Positions 18,025 to 27,229 of a DNA stretch of 64,000 bases are shown here, piece by piece (position 1 is the first letter of the stretch; every line of letters starts with the position of its first letter). A program made the translations under genes and the position numbers. The DNA comes from Paracoccaceae bacterium. GTDB lineage: Bacteria; Pseudomonadota; Alphaproteobacteria; Rhodobacterales; Rhodobacteraceae. The notes beneath the pieces were generated by a model. It was not told the origin of the DNA, made no database searches, and saw nothing but the letters and a program-made list of their open reading frames with translations. The stretch covers positions 1 through 64,000 of the forward strand of contig JACVZW010000019.1 in assembly GCA_014654775.1 (NCBI GenBank). Reading direction: 5' to 3'.

Positions 18025-18870
18025 ATGTTTCCCCGCCCCATTCAGCAATCCAGCCCCGGCGTGCAGTGGCTGTACACCCTTGCCCTGCCGGTGGCCCTCT
18101 TGATCTGGCTGTTTCCCTTGCTTGGCGTGGCGCTGACCTCGCTGCGCCCGGCATCGGATCTGGCGCAAGGCAACTACTTCGGCATGCCGTCGGGCATCGC
18201 TTGGGAAAACTACATCTACATCTTCACCGAAACGCCCATCGGGCAGTACATGGTCAACTCGCTCTGGGTCACGATCCCTACGGTCATCGGGGCCGTGGGC
18301 CTGTCGCTGATGACGGGCTTTGCGCTGGCGGTGTACGGCTTCCGGGGCAACATCCTTGTTTTCTTCATGTTCGTGGCCGGGAACTTCGTGCCGTTCCAAA
18401 TCCTGATGGTTCCGGTGCGTGACATGACGCTGAACCTTGGGATGTACGACACATGGTATGGTCTGGCGCTGTTCCACATTGCCTTCCAGACGGGGTTCTG
18501 CACGCTGTTCATGCGGAACTTCATCAAGGCCCTGCCCTATGAACTGATCGAGGCGGCGCGGGTCGAAGGCGTTGCCGAGTGGCGCATCTTCTGGTTCATC
18601 GTCTTGCCCCTGATGCGCCCCGCCATCGCGGCGCTGAGTGTTCTGGTCTTCACCTTCATCTGGAACGATTTCTTCTGGGCGACCGTGCTGACGCAAGGCG
18701 TTGACAGCCAGCCGATCACGGCAGGGCTCTCCTCATTGAACGGTCAATGGATCGCACAGTGGCATCTGGTGTCTGCTGGATCGATTCTCGCCGCGCTTCC
18801 GCCCGTGCTGATGTTCTTCCTGATGCAGAAGCATTTCATCGCGGGCCTCACGCTGGGGGCGGTGAAGTGA
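18025..18870 (+). CDS. Sugar ABC transporter permease, MalG/UgpE-like
   Basis: A 281-residue permease with six predicted membrane helices. The first is near residues 20-43, and the EAA loop is near residues 174-197 (LIEAARVEGVAEWRIF). The start is preceded by GAGAAGGAG. The stop overlaps the GTG start of the alpha-galactosidase gene by 3 bp (GTGA), so transport and hydrolysis genes are translationally coupled. Confidence 0.94.
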   Translation: MFPRPIQQSSPGVQWLYTLALPVALLIWLFPLLGVALTSLRPASDLAQGNYFGMPSGIAWENYIYIFTETPIGQYMVNSLWVTIPTVIGAVGLSLMTGFALAVYGFRGNILVFFMFVAGNFVPFQILMVPVRDMTLNLGMYDTWYGLALFHIAFQTGFCTLFMRNFIKALPYELIEAARVEGVAEWRIFWFIVLPLMRPAIAALSVLVFTFIWNDFFWATVLTQGVDSQPITAGLSSLNGQWIAQWHLVSAGSILAALPPVLMFFLMQKHFIAGLTLGAVK

Positions 18871-20945
18871 CGGAATTCAGGCTGGATGCCGGGACGGGAG
18901 ATCAAGCCCAAACCATCGCCCTGACGACATTGGGCGGCATCCCCGAGGTGATCTGGTGGGGCGCGCGCCTGCCCGAGGATGAGGATCTGGCGCAACTGGC
19001 GGTCGCCGCACGGAATGACCTGACGGGTGGGATGCTGGATGCGCTGCCTGCGCTCTCGCTCTGTCCCGAGGGTGGGCGGGCCTTCCAAGGGCAGCCCGGG
19101 CTGGTGCTTTCGGCGGCGGACGGTACGCCCTTGCTGCCTGCCTTCACCTTTGAACGGGTCGAGGAAGAGCCCGGTCACTTGCGTTTGGTCAGCGTGGCCG
19201 AAGGGCTGCGCCTGACGCATGAGCTGCGCGTCCATGAAACCGGCGTGATCGGTCTGAAGACCCTGCTGGACGCCAAGCATCCTGTGCGCCTGCACTGGTT
19301 GGCGGCACCTGTACTGCCCGCCCCGCAAGAGGGCGAGATCATCGATCTTCACGGCAAATGGACGCGCGAGTTCCATCTGAACCGTGTTGCCTGGAGCCCG
19401 GGTATTCGCTTGCGAGAGGCGCGGACGGGCCGGTCCGGCCATGAGCATCCGCCCTATGCGATCCTTGCCGGGGCCGGAACGACCAACACGCGGGGCGCGG
19501 TCTGGGCGCTGCACTATGGCTGGTCGGGCGGGCATCGGATGGTGGCCGAGGAGTTGCCCGATGGTCGCCGTCAGGTGCAGTTCGGCCATGCTTGGGGGGC
19601 GGAGACGCAGCCGGGGCAGCATTTCCAGACGGCAGAGCTGCTGGCGCTTTGGTCCGGTGCCGGATTGAACGGCATCGGCGCCACCTTCCAGCGCGATATC
19701 CGCGACCGGGTGGTGACTTGGCCCGATCCGGCACGCCCGCGCCCGGTGCATTACAACTGCTGGGAAGCGATCTACTTCAACCACAACCTTTCCGACCTTG
19801 CGGCCATTGCAGACCGTGCCGCCGACATGGGGGCGGAACGGTTCGTTCTGGATGATGGTTGGTTCGGGCGGCGGGATGACGACACTACCAGTCTGGGCGA
19901 CTGGACGGTGGACCGCCGCAAATGGCCCGATGGCCTGCATCCGCTGATCGCCCATGTCCACAAGCTTGGCATGACCTTTGGGCTCTGGTTCGAGCCCGAG
20001 ATGGTGAACCCCGACAGCAACCTGATGCGCGCCCATCCCGATTGGCGACTGGGCCCCGCGGATCAGGTGGCCGGGCGCAATCAGATGGTACTGGACCTGT
20101 CGAAGCCGGAGGTGCGGGAATATCTCTTCAACGCGGTGTCAGAGATTCTGGCCGAATATCCGATCGACTACATCAAGTGGGATCACAACCGCCTGCTGCC
20201 GGTGGTCGATGCCGCACAGACGCGCGGGATATATGAACTGCTGGCTGCGCTGCGGAAATCCCACCCGGGGGTGGAGATCGAAAGCTGTGCCTCGGGTGGC
20301 GGGCGCATTGATGCCGGTATCCTTGCCCATACCCAGCGTGTCTGGCTGTCGGATTCCATCGACGGCATAGAACGGTTGCGGATGCAGCAGGACGCGGCGC
20401 TGTTCCTGCCCGCTTCGGTGACGGGCAGCCATGTCGGCGCGCGGCGCAGCCATACGGCGGGGCGGGTGCTGCCCATGTCCTTCCGCGCATGGGTCGCGGC
20501 GCAGCGGCATTTCGGGTTCGAGATGGACCTGCGGACGCTGACAGAGGACGAGGCGGCGGTGCTTAGATCCGTGACGGCATGGTGGAAGGCCAACCGCGAC
20601 TGGATGATGGCGGGGACAATCCACAGGCTGGACAGCGACGACCCGGCGGTTGTGGCAGAGGTGCAGGTCGCCGTGGATGGTGGGCGTTTCGTGCTGTTCG
20701 CGGGGCAAGAGGCGACGAGCGTGCAGATCCTCCCGCGTCCGTTGCGCCTGACGGGGCTGGAACCGGGTGCGAAGTATCGGCTGCGTTTGGTGAATCCGGA
20801 GGATGCGCCGCCGCAATCGCGGGGGCCGAATGCGATCAAGTCTGGGCCGTTGACTCTGTCGGGGCAGGCGTTGATGCAGCGGGGCGTGTTGCTGCCCGTG
20901 GCTTGGCCAGCGACGATGTGGGTTGTGGAAGGCGAGCGGCTCTGA
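18867..20945 (+). CDS. Alpha-galactosidase, GH36
   Basis: A 692-residue glycoside hydrolase releasing terminal alpha-galactose. It has an N-terminal beta-sandwich domain (about 1-290), then a TIM barrel beginning HYNCWEAIYFNHN and FVLDDGWFGRRDDD. The nucleophile Asp is in YIKWDHNR, the acid/base Asp in LSDSID, and a conserved ESCASGGGR lies between them. There is no signal peptide, so it acts in the cytoplasm on imported oligosaccharide. The GTG start at 18867 overlaps the permease stop; the ATG-initiated longer frame lies inside that gene. Released galactose would feed the downstream kinase and aldolase. Confidence 0.94.
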   Translation: MTEFRLDAGTGDQAQTIALTTLGGIPEVIWWGARLPEDEDLAQLAVAARNDLTGGMLDALPALSLCPEGGRAFQGQPGLVLSAADGTPLLPAFTFERVEEEPGHLRLVSVAEGLRLTHELRVHETGVIGLKTLLDAKHPVRLHWLAAPVLPAPQEGEIIDLHGKWTREFHLNRVAWSPGIRLREARTGRSGHEHPPYAILAGAGTTNTRGAVWALHYGWSGGHRMVAEELPDGRRQVQFGHAWGAETQPGQHFQTAELLALWSGAGLNGIGATFQRDIRDRVVTWPDPARPRPVHYNCWEAIYFNHNLSDLAAIADRAADMGAERFVLDDGWFGRRDDDTTSLGDWTVDRRKWPDGLHPLIAHVHKLGMTFGLWFEPEMVNPDSNLMRAHPDWRLGPADQVAGRNQMVLDLSKPEVREYLFNAVSEILAEYPIDYIKWDHNRLLPVVDAAQTRGIYELLAALRKSHPGVEIESCASGGGRIDAGILAHTQRVWLSDSIDGIERLRMQQDAALFLPASVTGSHVGARRSHTAGRVLPMSFRAWVAAQRHFGFEMDLRTLTEDEAAVLRSVTAWWKANRDWMMAGTIHRLDSDDPAVVAEVQVAVDGGRFVLFAGQEATSVQILPRPLRLTGLEPGAKYRLRLVNPEDAPPQSRGPNAIKSGPLTLSGQALMQRGVLLPVAWPATMWVVEGERL

Positions 20946-20972
20946 CGGGCGGTCCTGAGGGAAGGCGGAACG

Positions 20973-21869
20973 ATGACGGTGGAATGGATCGCGGTCGACT
21001 GGGGCACGACCAACCTGCGCGCCTTCGCCATGGGGCGGGGGGGCGTGGTTGCGCAGGTGATGTCAGACGACGGGATGGGCAAGCTGGACAAGGACGGCTT
21101 TGAACCCGCCCTGTTGCGCCTGATCGCGCCATGGCTGGCCGAGGGGCGGGTGACCGAGGTGGTGGCCTGCGGGATGGTCGGCAGCCGTCAGGGCTGGCAC
21201 GAGGCGCCTTACCGCGCTGTCCCCTGCGCGCCACTTGATCCGGGCAGTCTGGTGACCGCGCCGACACGGGACGCGCGCATCCGGGTGCGGCTTGTGCCGG
21301 GGTTGAAGCAGGCCCAGCCCGCCGATGTGATGCGGGGCGAGGAAACGCAGATCGCGGGGGCGCTGGCCCTGATGCCCGGTTTCGACGGTGTGATCTGCCT
21401 TCCCGGCACCCATTCGAAATGGGCGCATCTGAGCGCGGGGGAAGTGGTCAGTTTCCAGACCTATCTGACGGGCGAGATGTTCGCGCTGCTGTCGCAGGCC
21501 TCGGTCCTGCGACATGGCATGCAAGGCGAGGGATGGGATGAGGCGGCCTTTGATGCGGGCGTGTCTGACGCCCTGTCGCGGCCCGAGCGGATTGGGGCGA
21601 AACTGTTCGGCATCCGGGCCGAGGGGCTGATCTCGGGGCTTCCGGTGGCGGCGGCGCGGGCGCGGCTGTCGGGGCTGCTGATCGGGATGGAACTGGCGGC
21701 GGCGCGGCCCTATTGGCTGGGTCAGGCGGTGGTGATCGTCGGGTCCGAGGGGATTTCGGCCTCCTATGCCCGCGCGCTGAAGGCGCTTGGGGTCGAATCG
21801 CGTTTGGTGAAGGGCGGTGACGCCGTACTGGCGGGGCTGGCTGTGACGCGGGCGAAGGTGAACGCATGA
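20973..21869 (+). CDS. dgoK: 2-dehydro-3-deoxygalactonokinase
   Basis: A 298-residue kinase that phosphorylates 2-keto-3-deoxygalactonate (KDGal) in the De Ley-Doudoroff galactose route. The N-terminal [13 protein letters not shown] and [16 protein letters not shown] are diagnostic for DgoK, as is the internal [10 protein letters not shown]. It starts 27 bp after the alpha-galactosidase, and its stop overlaps the aldolase start (ATGA at 21866). The pair kinase-aldolase converts KDGal to pyruvate and glyceraldehyde 3-phosphate. Confidence 0.95.
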   Translation: MTVEWIAVDWGTTNLRAFAMGRGGVVAQVMSDDGMGKLDKDGFEPALLRLIAPWLAEGRVTEVVACGMVGSRQGWHEAPYRAVPCAPLDPGSLVTAPTRDARIRVRLVPGLKQAQPADVMRGEETQIAGALALMPGFDGVICLPGTHSKWAHLSAGEVVSFQTYLTGEMFALLSQASVLRHGMQGEGWDEAAFDAGVSDALSRPERIGAKLFGIRAEGLISGLPVAAARARLSGLLIGMELAAARPYWLGQAVVIVGSEGISASYARALKALGVESRLVKGGDAVLAGLAVTRAKVNA

Positions 21870-22474
21870 CGGAACGGAAGATCATCGCCATCCTGCGGGG
21901 GATCACCCCGGAGGAGGCTGTGCCTGTGGCGGAAGCGCTGGTGACGGCGGGGATCACCTCGATCGAGGTGCCGCTGAACAGCCCGCATCCGATGACCTCC
22001 ATCGCGGCGATGGCCAAGGCGCTGGGCAGCCATGCCATCATCGGGGCGGGCACGGTGCTGACCGTGGCGGATGTGGGTGAGGTGGCGGATGCCGGGGGAC
22101 GGCTGATCGTGTCGCCGAATTGCGACCCTGAGGTGATTGCCGCGACCAAGGCGCGGGGGCTGCAAAGCTGGCCGGGGGTGATGACGCCGACGGAGTGTTT
22201 CGCCGCGCTGAAGGCCGGGGCGGACGGGTTGAAGATCTTTCCCGCCAGCCTGATCGGGCCGGATGGGGTAAAGGCCATTCGCGCCGTGCTGCCGAAGGGC
22301 TGTCAGGTCTATGCCGTGGGCGGGGCGGGGGCGGAGAACTTTTCCCAATGGATCAAGGCCGGGGCCAATGGTTTCGGCATCGGGACCGCGCTTTACACGC
22401 CGGGGCTTTCGGTCGCCGAGGTGGCCGGGCGGGCGGCGCGGATCGTGGCGGCCTATGACGAGGCGGTGGGATGA
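21866..22474 (+). CDS. dgoA: 2-dehydro-3-deoxy-6-phosphogalactonate aldolase
   Basis: A 202-residue class-I aldolase of the KDPG/KHG family. It shows [20 protein letters not shown] at the N-terminus, the catalytic Glu region SIEVPLNSP, and the Schiff-base Lys in [11 protein letters not shown] near residue 127. The choice of the KDPGal rather than the KDPG specificity rests on the preceding dgoK and on the galactosidase context. The product is pyruvate plus glyceraldehyde 3-phosphate. Overlaps on both sides (ATGA) indicate tight coupling with dgoK and the lactonase gene. Confidence 0.93.
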   Translation: MTERKIIAILRGITPEEAVPVAEALVTAGITSIEVPLNSPHPMTSIAAMAKALGSHAIIGAGTVLTVADVGEVADAGGRLIVSPNCDPEVIAATKARGLQSWPGVMTPTECFAALKAGADGLKIFPASLIGPDGVKAIRAVLPKGCQVYAVGGAGAENFSQWIKAGANGFGIGTALYTPGLSVAEVAGRAARIVAAYDEAVG

Positions 22475-23328
22475 TCTTTGATGGTCGTGTCTGCGAGTTG
22501 GGCGAAGGGGCCTTCTGGCATCCGCTGCGGCGGCAGGTCTTCTGGTTTGATATCCTTGGGAAAAAGCTGCACTCGGTCGAGGATGGCGCGGCGCGGACTT
22601 GGTCGTTTGTGGAGCTTGTCTCGGCCGCCGGGTGGGTCAGCCGGGATGTGCTGCTGATCGCGGGGGAGCGGGACCTGTTCCTGTTCGATCTGGAAACCGA
22701 GGAAATTGAGACGGTTGCAGAGCTGGAGGCCGATGATCCCGGCACGCGGTCGAATGACGGGCGGGCAGACAGGCAGGGCGGGTTCTGGATCGGGACGATG
22801 GGCAAGCGGGGCGGGGATGACCCCGGGCGCGGGTCGATCTGGCGGTGGTACCGGGGCGAGATGCGGCGCATCTTCACGGGGCTGACGATCCCGAATTCGA
22901 TCTGTTTCAGCCCTGACGGCACGTTCGCGTATTTCTCGGACACGCTGACCCACCGCATCCAGAAGGTGGCGCTGGATGCGGATGGCTGGCCTGTGGGTGA
23001 ACCCGAAACCTTCATCGACATGAGTGCCGAGGGCATCTTGCCGGATGGTGCGGTGGTGGATGCCGAGGGCAACCTGTGGAATGCGCAATGGGGGGCGGGG
23101 CGGGTCGCTTGCTATGGCCCTGACGGGCGCTTCCTAAAGGCGGTGCCGATGGGGGCGACGCAGACCTCTTGCCCGGCTTTCGGGGGAGAGGGGCTTGCGA
23201 CATTGTTCTGCACCTCGGCCCGCGAGGGCATGGATGCGGCGGCGCTGGCCGCCGATTCGGAAGCAGGAAAGACCTTTGCGGTTCAAGGCCTTGGCCGTGG
23301 ACTGCCTGAACCACAGGTGATCTTGTGA
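22471..23328 (+). CDS. SMP-30/gluconolactonase family lactonase (probable galactonolactonase)
   Basis: A 285-residue six-bladed beta-propeller lactonase. It has [22 protein letters not shown] at the start (metal-binding Glu), [19 protein letters not shown] in the middle (Asn and Asp ligands) and [16 protein letters not shown]. In this operon the expected substrate is D-galactono-lactone made by galactose dehydrogenase; family members also act on glucono- and arabinono-lactones, so specificity is inferred from context. It overlaps dgoA by 4 bp and the beta-galactosidase start by 4 bp. Confidence 0.9.
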   Translation: MIFDGRVCELGEGAFWHPLRRQVFWFDILGKKLHSVEDGAARTWSFVELVSAAGWVSRDVLLIAGERDLFLFDLETEEIETVAELEADDPGTRSNDGRADRQGGFWIGTMGKRGGDDPGRGSIWRWYRGEMRRIFTGLTIPNSICFSPDGTFAYFSDTLTHRIQKVALDADGWPVGEPETFIDMSAEGILPDGAVVDAEGNLWNAQWGAGRVACYGPDGRFLKAVPMGATQTSCPAFGGEGLATLFCTSAREGMDAAALAADSEAGKTFAVQGLGRGLPEPQVIL

Positions 23329-25226
23329 AACGTACGCTTGGCGTCTGCTACTATCCCGAACATTGGCCGGAAGAGAAATGGGCCGAGGATGCCGCCCGCA
23401 TGGCGGCGCTGGGCCTGACTTGGGTCCGGATCGGCGAATTCGCGTGGAGCCGGATGGAACCGGAGCCGGGGCGGTTTGACTGGGATTGGCTGGATCGGGC
23501 CATCGACACGCTGGGCAAGGCGGGGTTGAAAGTGGTGCTGGGCACGCCGACGGCGACGCCGCCGCGATGGATGCTGGACCGCCATCCCGACATGCTGGCG
23601 GTGGATGCGCAGGGGCGTGCGAGGGGGTTCGGGTCGCGGCGGCATTACTGCTTTTCCCATCGTGGATACAGGCAGGAGTCGGCGCGGATCGTCACGGAAC
23701 TGGCGCAGCGCTATGGGCGCAATCCTCATGTGGCGGCATGGCAGACGGACAATGAATATGGCTGCCATGACACGGTGCTGAGCTATTCGGAGGCCGCAAA
23801 GCACGCCTTCCGGGAATGGCTGGCGCAGAGGTACCAAAGCCCGCAGGCTTTGAACCGGGCTTGGGGCAACGTGTTCTGGTCGATGGAGTATTCCAGCTTT
23901 GACGAGATCGCCCTACCCAACCTGACGGTGACCGAGGCGAACCCGTCGCATGTGATGGCCTTCCGGCGGTTCGCGAGTGACGAGGTGGCGGCCTACAACC
24001 GTATCCAGACCGAGATCATCCGCAAATTCTCGGACGCGCCGATTGCCCATAACTATATGGGAAGGATCACGGAATTCGACCATTTCGCGGTGGGGGCGGA
24101 TCTGGATATCGCGTCTTGGGATGCCTATCCGCTTGGCTTCCTGTCGGATCGGCTGGAGGTGACGGCGGAGCACAAGCGGCGCTTTGTGCGGCAGGGGGAC
24201 CCGGATTTTCAGGCCTTTCACCACGACCTGTACCGCGCCGTGGGGCGGGGGCGGTGGTGGATCATGGAGCAGCAGCCGGGTCCGGTGAACTGGGCCCCGT
24301 GGAACGCCGATCCGCTGCCGGGGATGGCGCGGCTTTGGGCGTGGGAGGCCTTTGCCCATGGGGCGGAGGCGGTGTGCTATTTCCGCTGGCGGCAAGCGCC
24401 TTTCGCGCAGGAGCAGATGCATGCCGGGCTGTTGAGGCCGGATTCTGCCCCGGCGCAAGCCTTTGAAGAGGCAGGGAAAGTGGCGCAGGAACTGGCCGCG
24501 ATGCCGGAGGTTGGCACAGCGCGGGCGGAGGCGGCGGTGGTGTTTGACTATGCCAGCGCCTGGGCGTGGCAGACGCAGCCGCAGGGGCGGGATTTCGACT
24601 ATTTCCGGCTGGTCTTTGCCTTTTATCGCGGGCTGCGGCGGCTGGGGTTGAACGTGGATATTCTGCCGCCTGATGTGGCGGACCTGTCGGATTACAAGTT
24701 GGTTCTGGCGCCGGGGGTGGCGACGCTGTCGGGGGCCTTCCTCGGGGCGCTGGAGCGGTTCACGGGCGCGGCGCTGATCGGGCCGCGCAGCAATGCCAAG
24801 ACCGTGGAGTTTGCGACGCCCGTGCCGCTGCCGCCCAATCTGCCGGGGCTGAAGGCGGTGGTGGCGCGGGTAGAAAGCCTGCCGCCGGATGTGCCCGTGC
24901 CGCTGGACGGTGGGGGTAACCTGTTGCACTGGCGGGAGAAAATCGAGACAGGGGCCGAGGTGTTGGAGCGGGCGAGCGATGGCTGGCCTGCGCTGATCCG
25001 GGCGGGGGGCCTGCATTATCTGGGCGGATGGCCGGAGGATGCGGCGCTGGACCGGATGCTGATGGCCTTGTGCGAGGCGCAGGGGATTTCGGTCGAGGTT
25101 CTGCCTGAGGGGCTGCGGCGGCGGGACACCGACACGCATCGCTTCTGGTTCAACTACAACCCCGTTCCGGTGGAATGGGGGGGCGTGGTGATCCCGCCCG
25201 CCGGGGTGCATTGGGAGGCGCTTTAG
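23325..25226 (+). CDS. Beta-galactosidase, GH42
   Basis: A 633-residue cytoplasmic enzyme, without a signal peptide. The TIM barrel begins LGVCYYPEHWPEEKWAEDA and WVRIGEFAWSRMEP. The acid/base Glu follows Asn in AWQTDNEYGCHDT near residue 145, and the nucleophile Glu is in WWIMEQQPGPVNW near 310. A trimerisation domain and a small beta domain follow. It hydrolyses beta-galactosides, complementing the GH36 enzyme. It starts with GTG at 23325, overlapping the lactonase stop, and is the last gene of the operon. It is convergent with the GH13 gene (4-bp overlap). Confidence 0.94.
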   Translation: MKRTLGVCYYPEHWPEEKWAEDAARMAALGLTWVRIGEFAWSRMEPEPGRFDWDWLDRAIDTLGKAGLKVVLGTPTATPPRWMLDRHPDMLAVDAQGRARGFGSRRHYCFSHRGYRQESARIVTELAQRYGRNPHVAAWQTDNEYGCHDTVLSYSEAAKHAFREWLAQRYQSPQALNRAWGNVFWSMEYSSFDEIALPNLTVTEANPSHVMAFRRFASDEVAAYNRIQTEIIRKFSDAPIAHNYMGRITEFDHFAVGADLDIASWDAYPLGFLSDRLEVTAEHKRRFVRQGDPDFQAFHHDLYRAVGRGRWWIMEQQPGPVNWAPWNADPLPGMARLWAWEAFAHGAEAVCYFRWRQAPFAQEQMHAGLLRPDSAPAQAFEEAGKVAQELAAMPEVGTARAEAAVVFDYASAWAWQTQPQGRDFDYFRLVFAFYRGLRRLGLNVDILPPDVADLSDYKLVLAPGVATLSGAFLGALERFTGAALIGPRSNAKTVEFATPVPLPPNLPGLKAVVARVESLPPDVPVPLDGGGNLLHWREKIETGAEVLERASDGWPALIRAGGLHYLGGWPEDAALDRMLMALCEAQGISVEVLPEGLRRRDTDTHRFWFNYNPVPVEWGGVVIPPAGVHWEAL

Positions 25227-26830
25227 CGCGCCTCCACCAGCCCGGAGGTCGTGGCGAAGGCCACGCCATTGGGGCCAAGCGTCAGGGTGTCGCCGTCGAG
25301 TGTGGCGGCGAGAGAGGGGCCTGTGAGTGCTGCCAAACCATTGATCCTTATGATGGTTTCAGCAGGAGACAGGTTGAAGACGCAGGCCAGTCCGTCGCCA
25401 CGGGTGAAGCCGAGGACCGGATCGGGTAGGTCGAGGAAGCGGGTGCGTCCGGTGCGCAATTCGGGGCGCTCGTGGCGGTAACGAAGCATTAACTTGTAGA
25501 AGTTCAGGACCGACTCCGGGTCCTGCGCCTGAGCGGCGGCGTTGCGGGCGAGTTGCGGGGGTTTCACGGGCAGCCAGGGAGTGCCGGTGGTGAAGCCGCC
25601 ATGGGCCGTGCCGTCCCAGACCATCGGCGTGCGGGTGTTGTCGCGCCCCACGGGTTCGGGCCAGAAGGCGATACCTTGCGGATCGGTCAGTTCGTGGAAG
25701 GCGAGGTCCGTGTCGGTCTGGCCCAGCTCTTCGCCCTGCCAAAGGCAGATGGAGCCTTCGAAAGACAGGATCAGGGCGGCGGCCTGCTTGGCGATGGCGT
25801 CAGGCGACGTGCCGTGGCGCGACCAGCGGCTGACATGGCGGGGCACGTCATGGTTGGAGAAGGCCCACATGGGCCAGCCGTTCGGGGCGCCTGCGAAGAA
25901 ATCCTCGATCTTGCGGCGGAAGGCGGCGGGGGCGTAGTCGGGCCCCATCATCTCAAAACTATAGCATTGGTGGAGGCGGGAGGGGCCGGTGTATTCGCCC
26001 ATCAGGCGGATGGCGTGGTGGCTGTCGCCGACTTCCCCGACCGAAGCGCGCGAGTCGTAGCTGTCGAGCAGGCTGCGGATGCGTTCCATCCAGCCTGTCG
26101 TTTCGGGGCGGTTCTTGTCGAAGAGGTGGTACTGCATTTCGTAGGGATTGCCGTCGGGGCGTGTTTTTTCGCGGAAATCGGCAGGATTGTCGCGGAATTG
26201 CGGATCGTGGAAGAAATAATTGGCGGTGTCGAAGCGGAAGCCGTCCACCCCGCGGTCGAGCCAGAAGCGCATGTTGGCGAGGTGCCAGTCCTGCACGGCC
26301 GGATTGTGGAAGTTGAAGTCGGGCTGTTCTGACAGGAAGTTGTGAAGATAGTACTGCTTGCGCCGTGCGTCCCATGTCCACGCACTTCCACCGAAGACGG
26401 AGAGCCAGTTGGTGGGGGGCGTGCCGTCCTTGCGGGGGTCGGCCCAGACGAACCAGTCGGCGCGCGGGTTGTCGCGGCTGGCGCGGCTTTCGGTGAAGAA
26501 GGGGTGCTGGTCGGAGCAATGGCTAAGCACTTGGTCTATAATGATTTTTAGACCAAGATCATGGGCGCGCTGGATCAGCGCATCGAAGTCTTGAAGGGTG
26601 CCGAAGGTGGGGTCGATATCGGTGTAATCACTGACATCATAGCCCATGTCGCGCATGGGAGAGGTGAAGATGGGCGACAGCCAAATGGCATCGACGCCGA
26701 GGTCTGCGATATGGGGAAGGCGGGCGGTGATGCCCGGAAGATCGCCGATCCCGTCGCCATTTGTGTCCTGAAAACTGCGGGGATAGACCTGATAGGTGAC
26801 GGCCCCTTTCCACCAATCCTGCCCCGCCAT
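25223..26830 (-). CDS. Alpha-glucosidase, GH13 (oligo-1,6-glucosidase/AglA type)
   Basis: A 535-residue GH13 enzyme. The N-terminus WWKGAVTYQVYPRSFQDTNGDGIGDLPGI is typical for alpha-glucosidases. The catalytic Asp nucleophile is in DGFRFDTANYF, the Glu acid/base in SVGEVGDS and the transition-state Asp in FSNHDVPRHV. It has no signal peptide, so it cleaves imported alpha-glucosides in the cytoplasm. No cognate alpha-glucoside ABC genes are adjacent, so it may work with the neighbouring galactoside importer or with distant transport genes. It is preceded by a 399-bp intergenic region shared with a divergent MFS gene. Confidence 0.93.
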   Translation of the reverse strand: MAGQDWWKGAVTYQVYPRSFQDTNGDGIGDLPGITARLPHIADLGVDAIWLSPIFTSPMRDMGYDVSDYTDIDPTFGTLQDFDALIQRAHDLGLKIIIDQVLSHCSDQHPFFTESRASRDNPRADWFVWADPRKDGTPPTNWLSVFGGSAWTWDARRKQYYLHNFLSEQPDFNFHNPAVQDWHLANMRFWLDRGVDGFRFDTANYFFHDPQFRDNPADFREKTRPDGNPYEMQYHLFDKNRPETTGWMERIRSLLDSYDSRASVGEVGDSHHAIRLMGEYTGPSRLHQCYSFEMMGPDYAPAAFRRKIEDFFAGAPNGWPMWAFSNHDVPRHVSRWSRHGTSPDAIAKQAAALILSFEGSICLWQGEELGQTDTDLAFHELTDPQGIAFWPEPVGRDNTRTPMVWDGTAHGGFTTGTPWLPVKPPQLARNAAAQAQDPESVLNFYKLMLRYRHERPELRTGRTRFLDLPDPVLGFTRGDGLACVFNLSPAETIIRINGLAALTGPSLAATLDGDTLTLGPNGVAFATTSGLVEAR

Positions 26831-27025
26831 GCGCCCCCCTGTGGATAAATCCTGCCATCAGCGATAGCGGCTTGGGGGGGCTTTGGACAGGGGGAAGGGC
26901 GAAAACGGCTGTGCCCTGTTTTGTGCCGCCTTTTGTGCAGCAAACTGTGGGCACGCAAAGGGCGGGGGTGTGAGGAAGAATTAAGCAATCCTTGAACGCG
27001 GTTGGGGGGAGGTGACCACAGCGCG

Positions 27026-27047
27026 GGATGGGCCGGATGGCCCATCC
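27026..27047. repeat. Intergenic palindrome GGATGGGCC/GGCCCATCC
   Basis: A perfect 9-bp inverted repeat with a 4-nt loop (GGAT), flanked by CGC and by TACGG. Its form (GC-rich stem ending in CCTACGG) resembles REP-like palindromes scattered in Rhodobacteraceae intergenic DNA. I see no second close copy in this window. Confidence 0.6.
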
Positions 27048-27098
27048 TACGGTGCGGCGCGCGATCATCGGCCTGGCGTGTGGTCCGGGTCGTTGCTG

Positions 27099-27128
27099 TG
27101 AGTATTTGGGCCAAGATGAAGGGGCGGG
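27099..27128 (+). repeat. Dispersed intergenic repeat, copy A (TGAGTATTTGGGCCAAGATGAAG core)
   Basis: First of six same-orientation copies of a roughly 23-bp core, TGAGTATTTGGGCCAAG then ATGAAGGGGCGGG. It lies in a divergent intergenic region. Confidence 0.75.
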
Positions 27129-27229
27129 CGCGGCGCGATGCGGGGGGCGGATTGTCTGCATAACAAATCTGCATTTGACCTATGGTCGCGGCGGGCAGAG
27201 AAGGTTTGGGCAAGAGCGAGGTATCCCGC

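Larger units (their letters stand above)
26831..27229. other. Gene-free 399-bp divergent intergenic region
   Basis: No gene of plausible length is visible. It contains a perfect 9-bp inverted repeat (27026-27047), one copy of the dispersed intergenic repeat (27099-27128), and a pair of TCTGCAT direct repeats at 27155-27161 and 27168-27174 (13-bp spacing) followed by TTTGACC. The last pair is a possible regulator site for the MFS gene at 27230. A perfect 9-base DnaA-box match at 26840-26848 is isolated. Confidence 0.6.

Noticed and set aside
26840-26848. Perfect DnaA-box match TGTGGATAA upstream of the GH13 gene
   Set aside because: It is isolated; one match in 64 kb on two strands is close to chance, and no other box, AT-rich unwinding element or dnaA/parAB genes are nearby.
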